NCBI GenBank assembly: GCA_015521945.1
Contig: WANG01000132.1
Span: 1-7,479, forward strand
Direction: 5' to 3'
Length of the DNA: 7,479 bases
DNA from: Candidatus Hydrothermarchaeota archaeon
Lineage (GTDB): Archaea > Hydrothermarchaeota > Hydrothermarchaeia > Hydrothermarchaeales > BMS3B
Position 1 is the first letter of the stretch. Each line of letters starts with the position of its first letter. Shown piece after piece: positions 1-5,665 of this stretch. The notes beneath the pieces were generated by a model that made no database searches, was not told the DNA's origin, and worked only from the letters and a program-made list of their open reading frames with translations. Made by a program: the position numbers and the translations under genes.

Positions 1-617
1 CTCATCCTGCCCTCGGTGACCTCGTTCATCACCCTGAGCGCCAGGTCAATGGCCTCATCAAGGCTCATGTCATCCCGGTGCTCCTTCTCAAATATCTCCA
101 TGGCTGTAGTTCTTCCCGCCCCGATTGCGGTGGCTCTGTACTCAATAAGCGCGCCGCTGGGGTCGGTCTCAAAGAGCCTCGGGGTATCGTTCACCCCCGC
201 TATAAGCAGGGCTATTCCGAAGGGTCTCACTCCGCCGTGCTGGGTGTAGAGCTGCTTGAAGTCGCATATCCGCTTGGCGAGCACCTCCAGGTCAATGGGC
301 TCGTTGTAGGTTATCCTGTGCACCTGGCACTCCACCCTCGCCCTGTCCACCAGCACCCTGGCATCCGCCACCAGCCCCGAGGTGGCTGCGCCTATGTTCT
401 CATCAATCTGGAATATCTTCTCAATGCTCCTCGCCTCCACGAGCCTTGACGTAATCCTCTTATCCACAGCCAGGAGCACCCCATCCCTGTACCTTATCCC
501 CAGGGAGGTGGTACCCCTCTTCACAGCCTCTCTTGCGTACTCCACCTGGAAAAGCCTTCCATCAGGGCTGAACACCGTTATAGCCCTGTCATAACCCATG
601 CTTGGCATCGGCTGCAT
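1..617 (-). CDS. psmA: 20S proteasome alpha subunit, partial (C-terminus off the left edge)
   Basis: Forms the outer rings of the cytoplasmic archaeal 20S proteasome, which gate substrate entry and dock the PAN or Cdc48 ATPases. I translated 205 residues from the ATG at 617-615. They show the gate motif Y9-D10-R11 inside MGYDRAITVFSPDGRLFQVE, the conserved VKRGTTSLGI block near 32-41, SIEK at 64-67 (the lysine matching the ATPase-docking Lys66 of the Thermoplasma subunit), HGGVRPFG at 127-134 and AIGAGRT at 164-170. Archaeal alpha subunits are about 230-245 residues, so roughly 30-40 C-terminal residues, including the HbYX-binding partner region, lie outside. The ATG at 617 is chosen because AGAGGTGA lies five bases upstream; an ATG at 599 would also keep the YDR motif. 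The gene overlaps the end of Pop5 by 29 bases, suggesting translational coupling. In other archaea SBDS and exosome genes follow. Confidence 0.97.
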   Translation of the reverse strand, partial: MQPMPSMGYDRAITVFSPDGRLFQVEYAREAVKRGTTSLGIRYRDGVLLAVDKRITSRLVEARSIEKIFQIDENIGAATSGLVADARVLVDRARVECQVHRITYNEPIDLEVLAKRICDFKQLYTQHGGVRPFGIALLIAGVNDTPRLFETDPSGALIEYRATAIGAGRTTAMEIFEKEHRDDMSLDEAIDLALRVMNEVTEGRM

Positions 618-1143
618 CTTCTTCACCTCTCAGCTCCTTATCAAGTGCCCCTACAAACCTGAGCTTCAGAATCCTGAGCCTCTCTCTGAGCACCTCATCC
701 ACAGGTTCTGCATAACACAGCCCACTGATTGTACCTCTGAGTATAAAATCCTTGCCCTCAAGCTTCACCCTTTTCTCGCTACTTATAAGAGCTGCTTCAC
801 CACTTAAAAACTTTCTCCTCAGCGCACGCACGGTACCGCTGACCCCTAAGGGGCGGAGGTGCACCCTCTCCCCCCCAATCTCCGAGACGGCGCTCATCGC
901 CGCCACAGCCCTGAGCACCTGGGTGTGGGCGCACACCACAAAGCCACGCTGCTCATCCTCCCTGAACTCCAGAAGGCGCAGATTCATCTCAGACACTCCA
1001 GTCTCCCCGAAGAGGCTGAGAGCCGAGGCAGCTATCGCCGAGCCCACCTCTCTCCTGGTAAGCCTCCTGTCGCTCTCCGCCCTGAAGGCTATGTACCGCT
1101 TCCTGGGTCTCAGAGATGCTGGAAGGGGCTTAGCCCTCAGCAA
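589..1143 (-). CDS. rnp2: RNase P protein component 2 (Pop5/Rpp14 family) with a long C-terminal extension
   Basis: Protein subunit of RNase P, the ribonucleoprotein that removes 5' leaders from pre-tRNA; archaeal Pop5 pairs with Rpp30 and supports the catalytic domain of the RNA. The 184-residue product starts LPASLRPRKRYIAF, the typical Pop5 N-terminus, followed by a helix with SALSLFGETGVSEMNLRL at 40-57, GFVVCAHTQVLRAV at 67-80 and LGVSGTVRALRRKF at 99-112, where most archaeal members I know end or nearly end. About 70 further residues follow (VKLEGKDFILRGTISG near 126-141, then a charged helix-like tail); I do not recognise this part. The start is TTG at 1143-1141, the only reasonable start before the conserved block, with GGGGGTGA three bases upstream. 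The gene overlaps Rpp30 by 14 bases and psmA by 29. The assignment is firm; whether the extension is normal in this lineage is not known to me. Confidence 0.93.
   Translation of the reverse strand: MLRAKPLPASLRPRKRYIAFRAESDRRLTRREVGSAIAASALSLFGETGVSEMNLRLLEFREDEQRGFVVCAHTQVLRAVAAMSAVSEIGGERVHLRPLGVSGTVRALRRKFLSGEAALISSEKRVKLEGKDFILRGTISGLCYAEPVDEVLRERLRILKLRFVGALDKELRGEEDAADAKHGL
623..630 (-). promoter_or_regulatory. Shine-Dalgarno sequence for psmA
   Basis: On the minus strand the bases read AGAGGTGA, complementary to the archaeal 16S rRNA 3' end, with a five-base spacer to the ATG at 617-615. It lies inside the Pop5 coding region and is the main reason to prefer the 617 start over the ATG at 599. 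Confidence 0.75.
741..815 (-). promoter_or_regulatory. AT-rich patch with TATA-like boxes inside rnp2, possible internal promoter for psmA
   Basis: Three AT-rich words sit close together in otherwise GC-rich coding sequence. On the minus strand they are GTTTTTAAG at 811-803, CTTATAAG at 789-782 and ATTTTATAC at 749-741. The last resembles the archaeal TATA consensus and would place a start near 719, about 100 bases upstream of the psmA ATG. This patch encodes the start of the Pop5 C-terminal extension. Nothing in the sequence proves promoter activity, and the words may simply reflect the Lys, Leu, Ile and Phe codons there. Confidence 0.25.
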
Positions 1144-1789
1144 ACCTCACCCCCCTGCTCAGCTCCCTCCTCAGCCTCACCTTCCTCTCCAGAATCTCAC
1201 GGGGCACCTGCGTCAGCGCCCTCAGCGCCTCCTCCCTCTCAAACCCGCAGCACGCCAGGAGCGCCTCAGCCTCCCTCAGGCTCCTCAGGGAGTACCTGCA
1301 TCTCGCCCCCGAGGTGGCAAGCACCCTGAACCCGTACTTCCTGCTCAGCCTGAGTATCTCCCTGAAGTGCGCCAGCACCCTGACCCTCTCCATCCCCCTG
1401 GCGAGAATCAGGTCCTCAAGCTCCACCCCCACGGCAACCCCGCTCTCCGCCGCAGCCCTGGCAACCACGGTGTCAACCCCGCAGTCCCTCCTTCCGGCGT
1501 AGGGGTGCAGCAGGGCATCAACCCTTGAATCCCTGACGGCGCACCTGTTTATCTCCATGTTCCCCCCGTGCACCAGCAGGTAGTCAAACCTGCGCCAGTT
1601 CCTCCTGAGCTCCGAGAGCAGCTCCCGCTTCGTTGTGGCGTGCACCTCCACGCCTGAAGCTATGCCCTCGTGCACCACACCGTCGCACAGGCAGAGCTCA
1701 ACCCCCAGAGACCTGGCAAGCCTCCGGAGAAACCCCGGGGTATCGGCTCCCGAGGAGTGGAGGGAGTGCACATGCAGGTCGGTGAACAT
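1130..1789 (-). CDS. rnp3: RNase P protein component 3 (Rpp30 family)
   Basis: Second protein of the Pop5-Rpp30 pair in archaeal RNase P, acting in pre-tRNA 5' maturation. The family has a PHP-like TIM-barrel fold. The 219-residue protein has the family start FTDLHVHS at 2-9, DYLLVHGGNMEINRCAVRD at 69-87, DALLHPYAGRRDCGVD at 91-106, GVAVGVELEDLI at 117-128 and a late FRVLATSGARCRYSLRS at 154-170 in place of the usual SGA/S-H strand. Length is normal. The ATG at 1789-1787 lies five bases after the L15e stop; the gap and stop read AGGGTGG directly before the ATG, a Shine-Dalgarno-like run at very short spacing. The 3' end overlaps rnp2 by 14 bases, consistent with coupled synthesis of the two RNase P partners. 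The archaeal protein is regarded as structural, not as a hydrolase. Confidence 0.95.
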   Translation of the reverse strand: MFTDLHVHSLHSSGADTPGFLRRLARSLGVELCLCDGVVHEGIASGVEVHATTKRELLSELRRNWRRFDYLLVHGGNMEINRCAVRDSRVDALLHPYAGRRDCGVDTVVARAAAESGVAVGVELEDLILARGMERVRVLAHFREILRLSRKYGFRVLATSGARCRYSLRSLREAEALLACCGFEREEALRALTQVPREILERKVRLRRELSRGVRFAEG

Positions 1790-1794
1790 CCACC

Positions 1795-2379
1795 CTACTT
1801 ACCCCTGCGCAGGTTTGCCCTTATGCTGGGCCTGAGCTTCTCGGCGCCCTTGCCCCTGTTTCTGAGCCCACGGGAGCGCTTGCCCGCGCTGGTAAGCCCT
1901 CTGAACACCCTGCCCCGGTGCGCTCTTCCCGCAATCCACCCCAGCTCGGGGTCGCTGGCAACCGCCGGGTGATGCGGGTCAAGCATTATAACCTCAAAGT
2001 ACTCGTACCTTCCATCCCTGCCCACCCAGTAGGAGTTGAGCACCTCCAGGTTCGGGAACTTGCGCTGCGCCCTCTCCTCGGCTATCCACTGCAGGGACTT
2101 CTTCGGGGTGTACCTGAGCACGCCCATCCTCTTGGGCCTCCTGCCCCCGCGCGGGCGCTCCTTCCTCCTGCCACCCTTTCTCACCCTGGAGCGCACCACA
2201 ACCACACCGGGCTTTGCCTTGTATCCCAGCGCTCTCGCCCTGTCCAGGCGCAGGGGCTTCTCCACCCTCACCACGCTCTCCCCCCTCCTCCACTCGGGCA
2301 GCCTCTCACGCATCAGCAGCCCGACGTAGCTGTCTCCTGGCCTCTTCCACGCCTCTGCCAAGTACCTGTAAGCACCCAT
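1795..2379 (-). CDS. rpl15e: 50S ribosomal protein L15e
   Basis: Large-subunit ribosomal protein found in archaea and eukaryotes and absent from bacteria; it binds 23S rRNA. All 194 residues align by eye with the family, from the N-terminal MGAYRYLAEAWKRP through LPEWRRGESVVRVEKPLRLD near 27-46, RALGYKAKPG, KKSLQWIAEERAQRKFPNLE near 93-112, NSYWVGRDGRYEYFEV and LDPHHPAVASDPELGWIAGR to HRGRVFRGLTSAGKRSRGLR and the basic tail ending NLRRGK. Length and both ends are canonical. The ATG at 2379-2377 has GGTGAT five bases upstream. It is the first gene of the minus-strand operon with rnp3, rnp2 and psmA, and its short leader holds a perfect dyad overlapping the ribosome-binding site. Confidence 0.97.
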   Translation of the reverse strand: MGAYRYLAEAWKRPGDSYVGLLMRERLPEWRRGESVVRVEKPLRLDRARALGYKAKPGVVVVRSRVRKGGRRKERPRGGRRPKRMGVLRYTPKKSLQWIAEERAQRKFPNLEVLNSYWVGRDGRYEYFEVIMLDPHHPAVASDPELGWIAGRAHRGRVFRGLTSAGKRSRGLRNRGKGAEKLRPSIRANLRRGK

Positions 2380-2382
2380 TTC

Positions 2383-2397
2383 GTATCACCCTGATAC
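2383..2397. repeat. Perfect inverted repeat in the rpl15e leader, covering the Shine-Dalgarno sequence
   Basis: The plus strand reads GTATCA, CCC, TGATAC: six-base arms that are perfect reverse complements with a three-base centre. On the L15e mRNA this gives GUAUCA-GGG-UGAUAC, and the Shine-Dalgarno GGTGAT (2390-2385) lies in the loop and 3' arm. As RNA it could form a small hairpin masking the ribosome-binding site; as DNA it could be a repressor operator just downstream of the predicted transcription start near 2401. Dyad and overlap are directly visible; function is inferred. Confidence 0.5.
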
Positions 2398-2422
2398 CCT
2401 GCAACTGTTCACCCTCTCATTG

Positions 2423-2432
2423 TAAATATTAA
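2423..2432 (-). promoter_or_regulatory. TATA box for the rpl15e-rnp3-rnp2-psmA operon
   Basis: The minus strand reads TTAATATTTA in an AT-rich island. Archaeal transcription normally starts about 26-27 bases downstream of the TATA centre, which gives a start near 2401 and a leader of about 22 bases containing the Shine-Dalgarno sequence. It lies nine bases from the opposing plus-strand TATA candidate. Confidence 0.6.
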
Positions 2433-2440
2433 TTGAGCAA

Positions 2441-2449
2441 GCTTTATGC
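2441..2449 (+). promoter_or_regulatory. Probable TATA box for the membrane glycosyltransferase pair
   Basis: GCTTTATGC on the plus strand predicts a start near 2472, giving a leader of about 10 bases before the GTG at 2482. It is back to back with the rpl15e TATA, so upstream recognition elements for the two directions share the same few bases. A second related word, CAAGCTATAA at 2460-2469, lies 22 bases downstream of CAAGCTTTA at 2438-2446; it is too close to the GTG to serve as that gene's TATA box. Confidence 0.4.
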
Positions 2450-2481
2450 TGTGCGGGGTCAAGCTATAACCGGCTGGTACC

Positions 2482-3804
2482 GTGAACAGGCTGGAGAGGG
2501 TCTTATCCCTGTACACCGCCCTGCTTTGGGTTGTGGCGGTGCTTATATCCTGCGCCGTGTTTGGCGGTCTCTCGGGTACCGAGACCTCCGCCTACCATGC
2601 CAGGATGGCGGAGCTCTTCCGGGAGCAGGGGTATGCAGGGTACGACCCCCTCTCCTACGGGGGCAGGGAGTTCACCTACTACCCCTTAGGGTACATCATC
2701 GCGGGGCTGGTGCTCAGGGTGGTGCCCCCCTGGGCGTTCTACGCCCTCCTCCCTGCGCTGAGCTTCGGCATATACATCCTCCTGCTCTACCACATCCACA
2801 GGAGGTTCGCGGACGAGCAGGCGAGCATGAGCATGGTGCTGCTCACCCTGAGCATAGCCTACGGCTCCTTCGGCAGGTTCTTCATCCACCAGCTCGCCTA
2901 CCTGCCAGCGATGGCATCGGTGCTGCTGTACATGCGCCGCATGCCCCTGGCTTCAGGAGCCCTGGCGGGTATGGCAGGGCTGATACACTTAGAGAGCCTC
3001 CTGTTCGTGGGTGCCTTTCTGGGCGCCCTGAGCCTCAGGGACAGGAGGGCGCTCTTTCCAGTTGCCCTAAGTGCAGTGATCGCAGCCCCCTACTACCTCC
3101 ACCTGCTCGCCAGCTCGGGGTGGTACCTCCCCCTTCTTGACCCAAGGTACAGGGAGCTGCTCACCGCCTACTGGGGCGACATCAACCCAGGTGTGCAGAA
3201 CCTGCTCAGGCTCAGGTACTTTCTCTTCTTGGGGGTTGCGGGTGCCCTGGGGATGGTGCGCAGGGCAGAGCTTCCGGGGATGGTGCTCATCGGCACCCTC
3301 CTCGCCATCTCGGGCACCAGGTTCATCAGCCCCTTGGGAGTGGTGCTCTTCTCGGTGCCCGCCGCCGTGCTCTTCTCTGGCACCCCACAGAGGCGCGCCC
3401 TGCTGCTGGGTGCGGCGGTTTACTCCTTGGTTTACCTGAGCTACGCCGTCTCCGGACCCCTCCAGGTGCAAACCGACCCAGCGCTGATTGACACCCTTGA
3501 GTGGATAAGGGACAACACCCCCGAGGATACCACGGTGGTGGCACCCCTGAAGCTGGGGCACCAGATATCCTACTACGCCCAGCGCAAGAACTTCGCCGAC
3601 GGGCTAATGGAATTCGCAGACCTCCGCAAAGCCGAGCTCAGCATGCAGGCTTTCAGGGGTAACACCAGCGCCCTGCAGGAGATTCTCAGCACCGCTCCAG
3701 AGCCTAAGGTGTTTCTGGTGAGAAAGAGCACACCCGCCTACAGGTACCTGAGCGCTAAGCTGGAGGTGATGTACGAGCATGGCTCCTACGCGGTGCTCGG
3801 GTAG
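2482..3804 (+). CDS. Polytopic GT-C-like membrane glycosyltransferase with an STT3/AglB-like C-terminal domain
   Basis: Likely a lipid-linked-sugar-using glycosyltransferase of the GT-C fold; substrate unknown. The 440 residues contain about nine to eleven hydrophobic segments, the first at 8-29. The first predicted outer loop, GTETSAYHARMAELF near 32-46 followed by YDPLSY and YYPLGY, matches the pattern of the STT3/AglB first catalytic loop (acidic residue, then YHxR, DP and YPxG). The acidic position is Glu34 within T-E-T, not an Asp. From about 328 the protein is hydrophilic: LIDTLEWIRDNTPEDTTVVA near 335-354, then PLKLGHQISYYAQRKNFADG at 355-374, resembling the AglB WWDYG region with those residues replaced. 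It is far shorter than AglB. The start is GTG at 2482, because a stop lies in frame at 2467-2469 and no ATG precedes the first membrane segment. No clear Shine-Dalgarno sequence is visible. Confidence 0.75.
   Translation: MNRLERVLSLYTALLWVVAVLISCAVFGGLSGTETSAYHARMAELFREQGYAGYDPLSYGGREFTYYPLGYIIAGLVLRVVPPWAFYALLPALSFGIYILLLYHIHRRFADEQASMSMVLLTLSIAYGSFGRFFIHQLAYLPAMASVLLYMRRMPLASGALAGMAGLIHLESLLFVGAFLGALSLRDRRALFPVALSAVIAAPYYLHLLASSGWYLPLLDPRYRELLTAYWGDINPGVQNLLRLRYFLFLGVAGALGMVRRAELPGMVLIGTLLAISGTRFISPLGVVLFSVPAAVLFSGTPQRRALLLGAAVYSLVYLSYAVSGPLQVQTDPALIDTLEWIRDNTPEDTTVVAPLKLGHQISYYAQRKNFADGLMEFADLRKAELSMQAFRGNTSALQEILSTAPEPKVFLVRKSTPAYRYLSAKLEVMYEHGSYAVLG
3762..3770 (+). promoter_or_regulatory. 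Near-perfect Shine-Dalgarno sequence for the second membrane protein
   Basis: GGAGGTGAT matches the anti-Shine-Dalgarno tail of archaeal 16S rRNA over nine bases, with eight bases to the ATG at 3779. It is embedded in the last codons of the upstream gene (Leu-Glu-Val-Met). It fixes the start at 3779 and indicates reinitiation or coupled translation. Confidence 0.8.
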
Positions 3805-5401
3805 GTGCTTCTGGGCTGGGGTGATTGCAGCCCACCTGCTCTTCCTCAGGGCGGGGCTCTGGACAAACGACGAAGGTGCCTACCTCCTCATGAGCCGCTC
3901 CATCGTGGAGAACTTCCCCGGCTTCCTTGACCTCTCCCCCTACCTCACCACACCGCAGCAGGGAGCCTACTACTCCCTCTTCTGGCTCGGAGGGGAGGTG
4001 CACGCGGGCATAAGCCCCGGGCTGCCCCTGCTCTCCGCCCCCCTGTACCTGCTTGCCGGAGGGATTGGAATCAAGCTCACGAACACCTTAGCAAGCCTCG
4101 GCACTGCCTGGGTGCTCCACCGGCTCGTCTCCCGCAGGTACGGGGAAGCCCACGGGAGATTCGCAGCCCTGCTCTACGTTTTCGCCACCCCGGCGGTATT
4201 CTACGCCACCAGCATGTGGTACCACTCCCTGGCAACCTTCTTCCTCACCCTGTGCATCTACGCCCTTGACGTGGAAACCCTTAGGTACAGGCGCCTCCTG
4301 CTACCCCTCAGCGGCGCCCTCAGCGTGCTCTGCGCCTTCTACCTCCTCCCGCCAGCCCTTGTGCTTGTGGCAGGGGGTGCGCTCAGAATGGGGCGCAGGG
4401 GGGCAGGGGTGCTCATGGCATTCCTGCTCCTCCTCACACCCTCCTTCGCCTACAATCTCGCCAACTTCGGAAAGCTCACCGGGGAGCACTCAGTTCCAGC
4501 TCAGGTGGTCAGCGCACCGGAGAATCCCGGGGGTGTGGTGCATCTCGGGAGGAGGGTGCTGGAGTCCCTCCCGTCCCTGCTTCTGGTCTCAGACGTGAGG
4601 GAAACCACCTGGTCCCGCTACCAGAAGGCGGTATTCCAGTCCTCCCCCGTGCTCGCCCTGGGTCTCCTCAGCCTGCTCAGAGCTGCATGGCTGAGGGTGC
4701 CCCTGCTCTCCATGCTCACCCTGCTGCTTGAGGCTGCCTACGCGGGCGGAGACTTCGGAGGGTGGAGCCTGAGCATGCGGTACCTCACGCCAGCCTTCCC
4801 CGTGCTCTGCGCTGGTGTGGCGGCGTACCTGCATGAGAGGAAGGTGAATCCTCCAGCCCCCTTAGGCGCTCTCCTCGCCATGAGCGTGCTTCTGCTCCTC
4901 TACCCCCTGGATGTTGAGTCCGCTGCCTACCTCTACACAAAGGCTGCAGCGGCGGTGCTCGCCCTCGCCGGTGTGGGTGCTGGGGTGGTGAGGCTGAGGG
5001 GCACCCACCTGCGGCTTGTGCTCATCTCCCTCCTGCTCTTCTCAGCCTTCGTGAACCTGAACGACGCCGCCTACGGGGCGAGCTACCGCTCCATGCATGC
5101 GGTAATTGACGGAGCCCTTGCAGGGGCTTATGACACCATCTACTTCCCTGCAGGTGGGCCCTTCGGAGGGCTCTTTCTACCAGGGAAGAGCAGGGTTGCC
5201 TACACCCCGGGGGAGCCCCTGAAGCTGGAGGGAAGGGTTACCTTGGTGGGCACCCCCCGGGATGTACCCCCTGGGTGCAGGGTTGAGAGCCTCAGGGAGT
5301 TCGGAGGGGTGCACAGGTACCTGGTGCGGGACGGGCTGAGGAGGCTCCTCAGGGAGGTGGAGGGCATGTGGGTGATGAACCTGGTGTGCAAAGGCTTATA
5401 A
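3779..5401 (+). CDS. Polytopic GT-C-like membrane protein, probable glycosyltransferase
   Basis: The 540 residues contain about ten to twelve hydrophobic segments, the first at 12-27. Directly after it comes TNDEGAYLLMSRSIVE at 29-44, the acidic Asp31-Glu32 pair expected in the first outer loop of GT-C enzymes, which take sugars from dolichyl- or polyprenyl-phosphate carriers. SMWYHSLATFFLTL at 145-158 and GGWSLSMRYLTPAFPVL at 327-343 resemble blocks common in archaeal GT39-like proteins. The last 105 or so residues (from about 434) are hydrophilic with one short apolar strand, so the architecture parallels that of the upstream gene. The ATG at 3779 lies 26 bases inside the upstream gene behind a very strong Shine-Dalgarno sequence, so the two products are probably made together and may act in sequence or as a pair. 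Donor and acceptor cannot be read from the sequence. A non-enzymatic membrane role is possible but less likely. Confidence 0.7.
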   Translation: MAPTRCSGRCFWAGVIAAHLLFLRAGLWTNDEGAYLLMSRSIVENFPGFLDLSPYLTTPQQGAYYSLFWLGGEVHAGISPGLPLLSAPLYLLAGGIGIKLTNTLASLGTAWVLHRLVSRRYGEAHGRFAALLYVFATPAVFYATSMWYHSLATFFLTLCIYALDVETLRYRRLLLPLSGALSVLCAFYLLPPALVLVAGGALRMGRRGAGVLMAFLLLLTPSFAYNLANFGKLTGEHSVPAQVVSAPENPGGVVHLGRRVLESLPSLLLVSDVRETTWSRYQKAVFQSSPVLALGLLSLLRAAWLRVPLLSMLTLLLEAAYAGGDFGGWSLSMRYLTPAFPVLCAGVAAYLHERKVNPPAPLGALLAMSVLLLLYPLDVESAAYLYTKAAAAVLALAGVGAGVVRLRGTHLRLVLISLLLFSAFVNLNDAAYGASYRSMHAVIDGALAGAYDTIYFPAGGPFGGLFLPGKSRVAYTPGEPLKLEGRVTLVGTPRDVPPGCRVESLREFGGVHRYLVRDGLRRLLREVEGMWVMNLVCKGL

Positions 5402-5402
5402 G
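5395..5402 (+). promoter_or_regulatory. TATA box overlapping a stop codon, driving the 79-residue protein
   Basis: CTTATAAG contains the TAA stop (5399-5401) of the membrane protein. A purine-rich GCAAAGG just upstream could serve as the BRE. The TATA centre is about 27 bases before the ATG at 5426, so transcription should begin at or within a base or two of that ATG, giving a leaderless mRNA. Confidence 0.6.
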
Positions 5403-5425
5403 GCACCTCCCGGAAAGCATGCATC

Positions 5426-5665
5426 ATGGGAGACTGGATACTCATCCCCAAGGACGCCGAAACCATAGCCGACACCTGGGTGCGCGCCAACATGCGGGAC
5501 GTGCTGGGTGTGAGCTACGGTGTGGTGGCAAAGCACGGGGAGAACTGGCTGGTGAGAGGAGAGGCAGAGCTCTGGAGAGGTCTGTTTGAGAGCCAGCGGG
5601 TGGCGTTTGAGATGGAAATCAGCCCGGCTGGCGAGATACTCAGAGTAGAGACCTCACCTGCGTGA
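5426..5665 (+). CDS. Small soluble protein of unknown function, 79 residues
   Basis: I do not recognise this family. The protein begins MGDWILIPKDAETIADTWVR and has a mixed, soluble composition with no signal peptide or membrane segment. Three tryptophans lie at 4, 18 and 41 and another at 50. VSYGVVAKHGENWLVRG at 29-45 looks like a beta hairpin, then an amphipathic helix, then VAFEMEISPAGEILRVE at 59-75 as another hairpin, so a compact alpha/beta fold is likely. There is no cysteine or metal motif. No Shine-Dalgarno sequence precedes the ATG, but a TATA box sits about 27 bases upstream, which fits a leaderless transcript and supports a real gene. Codon use (AGG Arg, GTG Val) matches the neighbours. 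Its last 26 bases overlap the converging phosphatase gene. Confidence 0.75.
   Translation: MGDWILIPKDAETIADTWVRANMRDVLGVSYGVVAKHGENWLVRGEAELWRGLFESQRVAFEMEISPAGEILRVETSPA

Noticed and set aside
752..1528. Long plus-strand open frames (258 and 156 residues) across rnp2 and rnp3
   Set aside because: They cross two conserved minus-strand genes, and their products are low-complexity Pro/Ser/Arg-rich sequence without family features.
2380..2481. Possible tRNA or small RNA in the intergenic region
   Set aside because: No cloverleaf arms or T-loop motif are visible; the region is accounted for by promoter elements and the leader dyad.
2433..3140. 235-residue plus-strand open frame starting upstream of the first GT-C gene
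   Set aside because: It is a different frame over the membrane protein and gives a Gly/Pro/Arg/His-rich product with no membrane segments; the 2482 frame has coherent hydrophobic segments and recognisable motifs.
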